Below the pieces are notes generated by a model. That model saw only the letters and a program-made list of their open reading frames with translations. It was not told where the DNA came from and did no database searches. DNA of 64,000 nucleotides from the NCBI RefSeq assembly GCF_016862375.1, contig NZ_BOMV01000057.1:248001-312000 (forward strand). Reading direction: 5' to 3'. The DNA is from Paractinoplanes rishiriensis. Lineage in GTDB: Bacteria; Actinomycetota; Actinomycetes; Mycobacteriales; Micromonosporaceae. Shown piece after piece: positions 49,692 to 56,965 of this stretch (position 1 is the first letter of the stretch; each line of letters begins with the position of its first letter). Made by a program: the position numbers and the translations under genes.

Positions 49692-51643
49692 GAAAGATCC
49701 TGTTCGAGTACGGCGACGCCGGCGGCGTCGAGCGGGAGCGGGTCACCGGCCCGGTGGTCGCGGCCGGTGAGGAGGTCGTGGCCGGCCCGGTCGAGCCGTA
49801 CCGTGACCGGGCTGTCGGTGTGGTTGAGCAGGAACAGGTAGCGGTGCGTGGCGGTCTGCCGGACGGCGGCCTCGACGCCGTCCGGTGCGGGATGCGCGGG
49901 GCCGGCCGCGGCGCGGTCCAGCACGGTGCCGAGCACCCGGTCGAACCCGGCCTCGTCCAGCCGGGTGCCGAGGTAGACGACGCTGCCGGCGCCGAGCGCG
50001 TGGTCGAGGATCGCGGGCCGGCCGTCCGGGTACGCGGCGAGCGGCTTCGCGGTCTCGGCGACCAGGTCGTCCTGCCAGCACGAGCCGGTGCCGAAGCCGT
50101 CGACCTCGACCGTGGCGCCGTCCGGCATGGGGGAGAAGTCCCGGACGTGGCCGCCGATCACATCGCGCAGACCGCCCGGGTAGCCGTCCGGGTGGACGCG
50201 GTCGTTCTCGTCGACGATGCCGGAGAAGAAAGAGATCAGCACGTGTCCGCCGCCTTCGGCGAAGGCGCGCACGGCCGCCCGTTGCGCGTCGGTGATCGCG
50301 TACTGGTTAGGAATTATCAGCGCCCGGTAGCCGCTCAGGTCGTCATCGAGCGAGACGACGTCGACCGGGACGTTGCGCCGCCAGAGAGCGCGGTATTGCG
50401 CCGTGACGGTGTCCTTATAGCTGAAGTCGTGCCGCGGGTGGTAGCAGCCCTCGACCGCCCACCAGTTGGGCCAGTCCCAGACGATGGCGACCCGGGCCTC
50501 GGTGCGCGCGCCGCTGATCCGGTCGAGCGCCGCAAGCTCGGCGCCGAGGGCGGAGACCTCTTTCCAGGTACGCGAGGAGCGTCCACTGTGCGGCAGCATC
50601 GCCGAATGGAACTTCTCCTGGCCGTAGCGCGAGGCCCGCCACTGGAAGAACATGACCGCGTCCGAGCCGCGCGCGACGGCCTGGTACGAGCCGAGCCGCA
50701 TCCGGCCGGGCGGCTTCACGAGGTTGAGCGGCCACTGGCTCACCGCGCCGGCGGCCTGTTCCATCAGCAGCCAGGGCGCGCCGCCGCCGAGCGTCCGCAT
50801 CAGGTCGTACTGCAGTGCGGCGTCGGCGAGAGCGGCCGGTTGCGCCGGGTCCGGGTACGAGTCGTACGCGATCACATCCAGCTCGGGCGCCCACTTCCGG
50901 TAGTCGTTGAGCCGGAAGTACTGCATCAGGTTCGTGGTGATCGGGAGATCCGGGGTGGCCTCGCGCAGCGCGTCCCGTTCCGCTTTGTAAAGATCCAGCT
51001 GTACGTCCGAGTTGAACCGGGAGAAGTCGAGCTCGCGGGCCGGGTTGACCCGCCCGCGCACCGGCCGCGGCAGATGCACCTGCGACCAGTCGCTGTAGCG
51101 CTGGCCCCACATCAGGGTGCCCCAGCGGTCGTTGAGCTCGTCCAGCGTCCCGTACCGGTCCCGGAGCCACTGCCGGAACCGCTCGTCGCAGAGATCGCAG
51201 AAACACTCGGCGTGATACTCGTTGCCGACGTGCCAGAGCGCCAGCGCCGGGTGCGAGGCGTACCGGCCGGCGAGCGTACGCGCGAAGCGCAGGCTGCGGT
51301 CCCGGTAGGCCGGCGCCGACGGGCAGAAGTGCCCGCGGCTGCCGACGCCGACCCGGGTACCGTCCCGGCCCACCATCAGCGACTCCGGGTGCGCCTCGGC
51401 CAGCCAGGGCGGCGGCGACGCGTTCGGGGTGGCCAGGCTGACCGCGATGTCGTTGCCGGCCAGCAGATCCATGACCGCGTCCAGCCAGCCGAAGTCGAAC
51501 GTGCCGTCCGAGGGTTCCAGCGCCGACCAGGCAAAGACGCCGACCGTGACCAGGTTGACCCGGGCCTCACGCATCAGCCGCACGTCCTCGGCCCACACCT
51601 CCGGCCCCCACTGCTCCGGGTTGTAGTCGCCGCCGTAAAACAT
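49688..51643 (-). CDS. GH42 beta-galactosidase
   Basis: A cytoplasmic GH42 enzyme of 651 residues. It begins MFYGGDYNPEQWGPEVWAEDVRLM, the standard GH42 opening. The acid/base glutamate is in WHVGNEYHAECFC (about residue 140) and the nucleophile in LLMEQAAGAVSQWP (about 300). Cysteines in CFCDLC, with an earlier Cys in HFCPSAP, make a probable zinc site. The C-terminal trimerisation domain (GYRALIIPNQYAITDAQRAAVRAF) is complete. GH42 includes beta-galactosidases and alpha-L-arabinopyranosidases. With GH43 and GH120 neighbours, a role in arabinogalactan or related side chains is likely. The ATG at 51643 is preferred to the longer in-frame start, which would run through the operator region. Confidence 0.9.
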   Translation of the reverse strand: MFYGGDYNPEQWGPEVWAEDVRLMREARVNLVTVGVFAWSALEPSDGTFDFGWLDAVMDLLAGNDIAVSLATPNASPPPWLAEAHPESLMVGRDGTRVGVGSRGHFCPSAPAYRDRSLRFARTLAGRYASHPALALWHVGNEYHAECFCDLCDERFRQWLRDRYGTLDELNDRWGTLMWGQRYSDWSQVHLPRPVRGRVNPARELDFSRFNSDVQLDLYKAERDALREATPDLPITTNLMQYFRLNDYRKWAPELDVIAYDSYPDPAQPAALADAALQYDLMRTLGGGAPWLLMEQAAGAVSQWPLNLVKPPGRMRLGSYQAVARGSDAVMFFQWRASRYGQEKFHSAMLPHSGRSSRTWKEVSALGAELAALDRISGARTEARVAIVWDWPNWWAVEGCYHPRHDFSYKDTVTAQYRALWRRNVPVDVVSLDDDLSGYRALIIPNQYAITDAQRAAVRAFAEGGGHVLISFFSGIVDENDRVHPDGYPGGLRDVIGGHVRDFSPMPDGATVEVDGFGTGSCWQDDLVAETAKPLAAYPDGRPAILDHALGAGSVVYLGTRLDEAGFDRVLGTVLDRAAAGPAHPAPDGVEAAVRQTATHRYLFLLNHTDSPVTVRLDRAGHDLLTGRDHRAGDPLPLDAAGVAVLEQDLS

Positions 51644-51658
51644 GTGCTCCCTCACTGC

Positions 51659-51715
51659 GTGACCGTTCACTCTCCGCCCGAACGGCGGCTTGAAACGACT
51701 TAAGTGAACGGTCAC
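51659..51715. promoter_or_regulatory. Two inverted GTGAACGGTCAC operators between GH42 and LacI
   Basis: GTGACCGTTCAC at 51659-51670 and its exact reverse complement GTGAACGGTCAC at 51704-51715 face each other 33 bp apart. The second extends to a nearly symmetric AAGTGAAC/GGTCACTT. The first is 16 bp before the GH42 start and the second 25 bp before the LacI start. This is the arrangement expected for a LacI repressor controlling both genes. Confidence 0.7.
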
Positions 51716-51740
51716 TTGCCGGGTGTGTCAAGATGACCGC

Positions 51741-52892
51741 ATGCCCCAGTCGCCCCGGCCCACTCCCCCCGGCGAAACGGGCCGGCCCTCCCGGCCGGCT
51801 TCGGCTCCCGGGGTGGATCAGCCCTCCCGGCCGGCTGCCGCCGTCGGGGTGGATCAGTCCTCCCGGCCGGCTGCCGCCGTCGGAGTGGAGCGGGCGCGCC
51901 GGCGGCGGCCCACCATCCGCGAGGTGGCGCGGCTGGCCGGGGTGTCGCACCAGACCGTGTCGCGTTACCTGCGGCTGGACAGCACCGTCAACGAGGCCAT
52001 CCAGCAGCGCATCGGCCAGGCTATCGCCCAGCTAGACTACCGGCCCAACCTGGTGGCCCGCGCGATGCGCAACCGCCGCACCGGCCGGCTGGCCCTGCTG
52101 CTGCCGCCCGGCACCGCGATCAGCTCGCTCGAAGTGCTGGCCGGGGCGACCGCCGTGGCGCACGAAGCCGGCTACGCGGTCGAGGTGGTCACCCTGGACG
52201 GCCCGGCCGCCACCCGCGCCGACCGGGTCCGCGAACTGGCCGACTCGGGCTTCTTCGAGGCGATCGTGTCGTTCACCCCGCTGCCCGCCGACGCCACCCG
52301 CACCGACACCGGCACCCCGGTCGTGGTCAGCCCGCACTACGACGAAAACATGCGCGGCATCGGCGAGCTGGCCGACGCGTCCGCGATCGAGGAGCTGATC
52401 GTCGGGCTCGCCGACCGGGGCCACCGCCGCTTCCTGCACCTGGCCGGCGACTACGCGCACACCTCGGCCCGCTGCCGCCGCGACGTCTTCCTGGCGACGA
52501 TCGACCGCCTCGGCCTCGAGCCGGCCGGCGTAGCCGACTGCGGCTGGCGCACCGACCCGGCCCGCCAGGCCGTCCTCGACCTGCCCGCCGACCGTCCCGC
52601 CACCGCCGTGATCGCCGCCAACGACATCCTGGCCGTGGCCGCGATGTCCGGCGCCGTCCGCCGCGGCTGGTCGGTCCCCGGCGACCTGAGCGTCACCGGC
52701 TGGGACGACAACCCGGTAGCCGCCGCCATGACCCCCGCGCTGACCACCGTCCGCGTCGACCACGACCTGCTGGGCCGCCACGCGGTGACCACCCTGCTGG
52801 CCACCCTGACCGGCACCGCCGCACCGGAGCGCGGCCGACCCGTCACCACCGTGAAGTGGCGCGAGTCGACCGGCCCGGCACCGGCCCGCTAG
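51741..52892 (+). CDS. LacI family transcriptional regulator
   Basis: This 383-residue regulator has an unusual N-terminal extension of about 55 residues containing three 12-residue repeats (PSRPAxAxGVDQ type). The LacI helix-turn-helix then follows (RPTIREVARLAGVSHQTVSRYLRLDSTVNEAIQQRI), the hinge (LDYRPNLVARAMRNRRTGRLALLL) and the periplasmic-binding-like effector domain (TPVVVSPHYDENMRG, AVIAANDILAVAAMSG, SVTGWDDNPVAAAMTPALTTVRVD). It probably represses the GH42, oxidoreductase and GH120 operon until a galactoside, arabinoside or xyloside binds. The start ATG at 51741 follows the TCAAGATGACCGC gap. A later start close to the helix-turn-helix cannot be excluded. Confidence 0.88.
   Translation: MPQSPRPTPPGETGRPSRPASAPGVDQPSRPAAAVGVDQSSRPAAAVGVERARRRRPTIREVARLAGVSHQTVSRYLRLDSTVNEAIQQRIGQAIAQLDYRPNLVARAMRNRRTGRLALLLPPGTAISSLEVLAGATAVAHEAGYAVEVVTLDGPAATRADRVRELADSGFFEAIVSFTPLPADATRTDTGTPVVVSPHYDENMRGIGELADASAIEELIVGLADRGHRRFLHLAGDYAHTSARCRRDVFLATIDRLGLEPAGVADCGWRTDPARQAVLDLPADRPATAVIAANDILAVAAMSGAVRRGWSVPGDLSVTGWDDNPVAAAMTPALTTVRVDHDLLGRHAVTTLLATLTGTAAPERGRPVTTVKWRESTGPAPAR
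51786..51893. repeat. Three tandem 36-bp repeats inside the LacI gene
   Basis: The unit runs at 51786-51821, 51822-51857 and 51858-51893. Units two and three differ by only a few bases and unit one by a little more. Being a multiple of three it keeps the frame and encodes PSRPASAPGVDQ, PSRPAAAVGVDQ and SSRPAAAVGVER. It lies before the DNA-binding domain and is probably a disordered extension produced by slippage. Confidence 0.8.
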
Positions 52893-53159
52893 ACAGCCCC
52901 GGGTCGAGTCCGCGCGACTCCGCTCACGCCCGCCGCGGATCCTGCGTCGCCTGCCGGCACCGGATCCGCAACGCAGCGGCCGTCCCGAGAAGTGGATGAT
53001 CTTCCCGCGATCCAGGATCCTCGGAGGTGCAAGGAGATTGCGCGGCCCGTGCGGCCACGGCGACGCGGACCACCGGGCTCGGGTGGTGTCGGTGTCCACA
53101 TCGGGCGGGCAGCGGTGGAACGGCGGCAGGACCAGGCCCGCTGGCCCCAACGCACCCAT
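52893..53159. other. Intergenic region without a recognisable gene
   Basis: The gap between the convergent LacI and serine-hydrolase genes. A weak stem, GAGTC-CGCGC-GACTC at 52906-52920, lies just after the LacI stop. Open frames here are short and lack protein-like composition. I see no RNA gene or repeat. Confidence 0.5.
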
Positions 53160-53184
53160 GCGCGGCCCCTCCGCGGGGCCGCGC
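53160..53184 (-). terminator. Terminator hairpin after the serine hydrolase gene
   Basis: Perfect 10-bp arms GCGCGGCCCC and GGGGCCGCGC flank a 5-base loop, 17 bp beyond the stop of the - strand gene at 53201. There is no U-tract. Confidence 0.7.
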
Positions 53185-53200
53185 GGGTGACGGGCTGTGG

Positions 53201-54328
53201 TTAGCCGCAGAGTGCGTCGTCGATCAGGCGTAGCGTGCGTTTCTGGACGGCCTGCGCGGGCTGCGGGTCGGCCAGCTGGGTGCTCAGGGCCAGCACCGCC
53301 ACCCGGGTGCCGTCCGGGCTTACGCCGTTTGCGGTGCTCATGCCGGGCATGTCGCCGCCGTGTGACCAGTAGCCGCCGCAGCGGTTCGGCACGAACATGA
53401 TGCCGAGCCCGTAGCGCGCGCCGGGGATGTAGTCCTGGAACGTCTCGGCCAGGACGGTCCGGTGCAGGTCGGCCATCTGCCGCGGCCGCAGCAGTTCGCC
53501 GCGCTGCAGCGCCTGCCAGAAGCGGGACAGGTCGGCCGGGGTGGTGACCAGGTTGCCGGCTGCGCCCGCGACGGACGTGTTGAACTCGGTGGTGTCGGTC
53601 AGCGGGCCGCCCGGCTCCCACTGGTGGTAGCCCCGGGCGTGCGGGCGGGGCAGGGTGGGCCGGTCACCGGGCGACGAGGTGTGCCGCAGGCCGAGCGGGC
53701 GGAGGATGCGGTCGCGCACCTCGGCGTCCCACGGGCGGCCGGTCACCCGTTCGATCACCATCCCGGCCAGGATGAAGTTGGTGTTGGAGTAGTCCCAGCT
53801 GGTGCCGGGTGCGAAGGTGGGCGGGTGCTTCATCGCGATCGCCACCAGGTCGGCGGGGTCGTAGTGGTCGAACCGGTGCGCCCGGAACGCCTCGTACGAC
53901 GCCAGGCCGGCCAGGTCGTTGGTGTAGTTGAACAGGCCGCTGGTGTGCTGGAGCAACTGCCGGACGGTGATCCGGCGGCCGTCGTTGCCGTTGCCGGCCA
54001 CCGCGCCCGGCAACCACCGCTCGACGGTGTCGTCCAGTGACAGGCGCCCCTCGCCGGCCAGTTGCAGCACGACCACGGCCGTGAAGGTCTTGGTGTTGCT
54101 GCCCATCCGGAAGTAGCCGTTGAGCGGTACCGCGCCGGCCCGGGCACGGACCGTGCGGTCGTCCACCCGGGTCAGCCCCTGCACCCCGGTGATGCCGAGG
54201 GCGTGCAGGTCGTCGACGCCGGTCTGGAGCGTGGACCGGCCGGCGGCCACCGCCGGCGCCACCGATCCGGCCAGCAGCGCGGCCGTGGTCGCGACGACGA
54301 CGCCCCATTTGCCTAGTTGAATATGCAT
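53201..54328 (-). CDS. Secreted serine hydrolase, beta-lactamase/D-Ala-D-Ala carboxypeptidase family
   Basis: This 375-residue exported enzyme of the class C beta-lactamase-like (S12) fold has a signal peptide running to about residue 29 (VVVATTAALLAGSVAPAVAAG). The SxxK nucleophile motif is SNTK in FRMGSNTKTFTAVVV (about residue 77), the tyrosine motif YSN in WDYSNTNFILAG (about 166), and the third motif HGG in YWSHGGDMPG. These are the three active-site elements. Members include D-alanyl-D-alanine carboxypeptidases, esterases and D-amino-acid peptidases; whether it confers resistance cannot be told. Its promoter would lie in the 149-bp gap to the divergent HD protein. Confidence 0.88.
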   Translation of the reverse strand: MHIQLGKWGVVVATTAALLAGSVAPAVAAGRSTLQTGVDDLHALGITGVQGLTRVDDRTVRARAGAVPLNGYFRMGSNTKTFTAVVVLQLAGEGRLSLDDTVERWLPGAVAGNGNDGRRITVRQLLQHTSGLFNYTNDLAGLASYEAFRAHRFDHYDPADLVAIAMKHPPTFAPGTSWDYSNTNFILAGMVIERVTGRPWDAEVRDRILRPLGLRHTSSPGDRPTLPRPHARGYHQWEPGGPLTDTTEFNTSVAGAAGNLVTTPADLSRFWQALQRGELLRPRQMADLHRTVLAETFQDYIPGARYGLGIMFVPNRCGGYWSHGGDMPGMSTANGVSPDGTRVAVLALSTQLADPQPAQAVQKRTLRLIDDALCG

Positions 54329-54477
54329 GCTTTGACGCTATTGAGGGGTGCCGGTTGGCTCCATCCGGTGAGCCCCCGTTCTCGGGTGGGGTTAACCCCC
54401 GGTCGGGTGGCGGGAAACCGCAAGCTGGCCATCTCTCGTTCACCTGCTGTTCGGCCACGGCTGGCTAAGGTGACGCC

Positions 54478-55038
54478 ATGGACGGCGTCGGGGCGGCCCG
54501 CGACCTTGCCAGGTTTCTCCTGGCGGACCTACCGGAACGCTGGCGGCACACGGTCGGTGTGGCGCGGCGGGCGGAGAGCCTGATCGGGACTCTGCCGGCC
54601 GGTGACGGTGCGGTGCTGGTGGCGGCCGCCTGGCTGCACGACGTCGGCTACGCGGCGCCGCTGCGGGACACCGGCTTCCACCCGCTGGACGGTGCCCGGC
54701 ATGTCCGGGCCGCCGGCTGGTCGTACCGGATAACGGGTTTGGTTGCTCATCACTCCGGTGCGATGTGCGTGGCCCGGTGCCGCGGTCTGGCCGATCAGCT
54801 GGCCGAGTTCCCGCAGGAGAGTTCGCCGACCGCCGACGCGCTGGTGTACGCCGATCAGACCGTCGGGCCCGACGGCGTGGTGATGACGTTCGAGGACCGA
54901 CTGGCCGACATGCTGCACCGGCACGGGACCGGGTCGCCGCACGCGGCCGCGCATCACGAGCGGGCGCCACTGCTGCGCGCCGCGGTGCTGCGGGTCGAGG
55001 ACCGGCTCGCGCTGGCCCGGCTGGTGCCCGCCGCCTGA
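54478..55038 (+). CDS. HD domain protein
   Basis: This small HD-family phosphohydrolase-like protein has 186 residues. The metal-binding pattern is ERWRHTVGVARRAESL with a conserved His, then AAWLHDVGY with the HD dyad (about residue 60), and LVAHHSGA with further His ligands. A downstream Asp in VYADQTVGPDG completes the set. HD domains of this size hydrolyse phosphomonoesters or nucleotides, and the substrate here is unknown. Its start at ATG 54478 follows GGCTAAGGTGACGCC. The 144 bp to the dinB gene include a coding-like remnant and a long palindrome. Confidence 0.83.
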   Translation: MDGVGAARDLARFLLADLPERWRHTVGVARRAESLIGTLPAGDGAVLVAAAWLHDVGYAAPLRDTGFHPLDGARHVRAAGWSYRITGLVAHHSGAMCVARCRGLADQLAEFPQESSPTADALVYADQTVGPDGVVMTFEDRLADMLHRHGTGSPHAAAHHERAPLLRAAVLRVEDRLALARLVPAA

Positions 55039-55081
55039 ATGCGGGGTGACACCGCCGGCAACAACTCCACAGTGGCCTACC

Positions 55082-55147
55082 GGCCGCACGCTGCGCGCCA
55101 ATGACCGGTTGCTGACCACGGTGAACGAGCAGCTCCTCCCGAACTGA
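55082..55147 (+). pseudogene. Coding-like remnant, 3' end of an unknown gene
   Basis: A frame ending at TGA 55145-55147 reads GRTLRANDRLLTTVNEQLLPN, with C or G at nearly every third position. That is unlike the surrounding non-coding sequence. It has no start codon or ribosome-binding site, and I recognise no family. It may be the tail of a deleted gene, or chance. Confidence 0.3.
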
Positions 55148-55160
55148 TCACCCGAGTCCG

Positions 55161-55187
55161 GCCACCGAACCATACTGGTTCGGTGGC
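55161..55187. promoter_or_regulatory. 27-bp perfect palindrome covering the dinB start codon
   Basis: The arms GCCACCGAACCA and TGGTTCGGTGGC (12 bp each) are separated by TAC. The right arm contains the GTG start of dinB at 55183-55185. It could be an operator or an RNA hairpin that hides the start. The CGAAC and GTTCG cores are seven bases apart, not the four expected for an actinobacterial LexA box. Confidence 0.6.
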
Positions 55188-56223
55188 CGGCGTCTGGGTG
55201 CTGCACGTCGACCTCGACCAGTTCTTCGCGTCGGTCGAGGTGCTGCGCCGCCCTGAGCTGCGGGGCCGGCCGGTCGTGGTGGGTGGCTCCGGCGACCCGG
55301 CGCAGGCGCGTACTGTGGTCGCCACGGCTTCCCGGGAGGCCCGTGCGTTCGGCGTACGGTCGGGAATGCCGCTGCGGCTCGCCGCGCGCAAGTGTCCCGA
55401 CACAGTGTTCCTGCCCACCGACATGCCTGCCTACGAGCAGGCGTCGGCCCGGGTGATGGCGGCGCTGCGCGGTTTTCCGGTACGCCTCGAGGTGTGGGGC
55501 CTGGACGAGGCGTTCGTGGGCGGCGACGTCGACGACCCGCAGCGGCTGGCCGCCGAGCTCAAGTCCGCGATCCTCGACCAGACCGGCCTGACCTGCGCGG
55601 TCGGCATCGGCCGCAACAAGAACCAGGCCAAGATCGCGGCCCGGTTCGCCAAGCAGGACCCGACCGGCATCGCCACCGTGACCGACGAGACCTGGATGCC
55701 GCTGATGGGCGCGCGCCCGGCCGGCGACCTGTGGGGCGTCGGCCCGAAGACCGTGCGGAAGCTCGACGAACTCGGCCTGCCCACCGTGGCCGACCTGGCC
55801 GCCGCCGGCCCGGACCGGCTCCAGGAACGCTTCCCGCCCCGGGCCGCCCGGTGGCTCACCGTGATCGCCCGTGGCGGCGGCGACACCGAGATCGTCACCG
55901 AGCCGTGGGTGGCGAAGTCGCGCAGCAAGGAGGTCACGTTCCCGCACGACCTCACCGACCGCGCCGACGTCGAGACCCAGTTGACCACCCTGGCCCGCGC
56001 GCTGACCGCCGAGGTGGCCGCCGCCGGCCGCCAGGTGATCCGGGTCGGCGTGAAGGTCCGCTCGTCCACCTTCTTCACCCAGACCCGCGAGGCCAAACTC
56101 CGCGGCGGCCCCACCACCGACCCCGACGTGATCGCCGCCGCAGCCCGCGAGGTGCTGACCAAGTTCGAGCTGAAACGCCCGGTTCGCCTGCTGGGCGTCC
56201 GCGCTGACCTGCACGTCGACTGA
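55183..56223 (+). CDS. dinB: Y-family DNA polymerase, DinB2-like
   Basis: This 346-residue translesion polymerase has the same length as mycobacterial DinB2. The palm motifs are HVDLDQFFASVEV (metal-binding Asp residues at about 8 and 10) and WGLDEAFVGG (catalytic Asp-Glu). GIGRNKNQAKIAARFAKQ, LWGVGPKT and a little-finger domain ending RPVRLLGVRADLHVD follow. Like DinB2 it stops without the C-terminal clamp-binding tail of classical Pol IV. At the steric-gate position, where Mycobacterium smegmatis DinB2 has Leu and can use ribonucleotides, it has Phe (second F of DQFFAS), so normal sugar discrimination is expected. The GTG start lies inside a long palindrome. Confidence 0.9.
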   Translation: MAGVWVLHVDLDQFFASVEVLRRPELRGRPVVVGGSGDPAQARTVVATASREARAFGVRSGMPLRLAARKCPDTVFLPTDMPAYEQASARVMAALRGFPVRLEVWGLDEAFVGGDVDDPQRLAAELKSAILDQTGLTCAVGIGRNKNQAKIAARFAKQDPTGIATVTDETWMPLMGARPAGDLWGVGPKTVRKLDELGLPTVADLAAAGPDRLQERFPPRAARWLTVIARGGGDTEIVTEPWVAKSRSKEVTFPHDLTDRADVETQLTTLARALTAEVAAAGRQVIRVGVKVRSSTFFTQTREAKLRGGPTTDPDVIAAAAREVLTKFELKRPVRLLGVRADLHVD

Positions 56224-56965
56224 GGCCCTCCGACCCTGCCGGCCGGAACCCGTGCGCGGGAGACTGGGAGTGGCGCGGGGCGCGGTACGACCTGAGCCGG
56301 GACTACCTGGAGCTGGCCCGGACGCAGGCCGAGGGCATCATCGCGGGCGCGGTGCACGAGGCCCGTGCGGTGGCCGGCGACCTGGAGGTCGAGGGCAACC
56401 CGCTGATCGGCAACGCCGCGGCGCGACTGCTCGAGGAGTCGGCGCACGCCGAGCTCACCGTGCTGGGCAGCCGGGGGCGCGGCGGGCTCGGGAGCCTGCT
56501 GCTCGGGTCGGTCAGCCGGCGGGTCGCCACCCATGCGGCGGGGCCGGTGGTCGTGGTGCGCGGGCGCGACGAGGGTCCGGTCGTCGCGGGCGTGGACGAT
56601 TCGCCGGGTGCCGACATCGTTCGCCGGGCGGCGTTCGAAGCGGCGGCCGGGCGCGACACCGGGCTGTTCGTGGTGCGGTCCTATCTGCCCGAGGCGCCGC
56701 TGTGGCTGGGTGACGTGGCCACGGCGGTCGCCGAGGGGCAGGAGCGGGCCGGGTTGACCGAGCAGCCGGCGCCGTGGCGGGCGAGGTTTCCGGAGGTGCC
56801 GGTGCAGCCGGTGCTGACCCACGAGACGGCGGCATCCGCGCTGGTCACCGCCTCGGAGCGGGCGCAGCTCGTGATCGTGGGCAGCCGCGGGCCGGGCTGC
56901 ATCTGCTGCACCACGCCCAATGTCCGGTTCTGATCGTGCGGGCCGTCCGTCAGGTCGCGGGGTAG
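56224..56965 (+). pseudogene. Decayed universal stress protein gene (two USP domains)
   Basis: The sequence encodes most of a tandem USP but is damaged at both ends. The usual opening, with its first beta strand and VGVDGS motif, is missing: reading starts at WEWRGARYDLSRDYLELA, which normally follows 50 or so residues. The first domain then ends properly with LTVLGSRGRGGLGSLLLGSVSRRVATHAAGPVVVVRG. The second domain runs to LVIVGSRGPG, where about ten codons are lost and the frame changes. The expected ending, LHLLHHAQCPVLIVRAV, continues in another frame to 56965. A GTG at 56352 would yield a 193-residue fragment ending CICCTTPNVRF. It overlaps modC by 16 bp. Confidence 0.7.

Noticed and set aside
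55161..55187. LexA/SOS box upstream of dinB
   Set aside because: The GAAC and GTTC cores are seven bases apart, whereas the actinobacterial LexA box has four.
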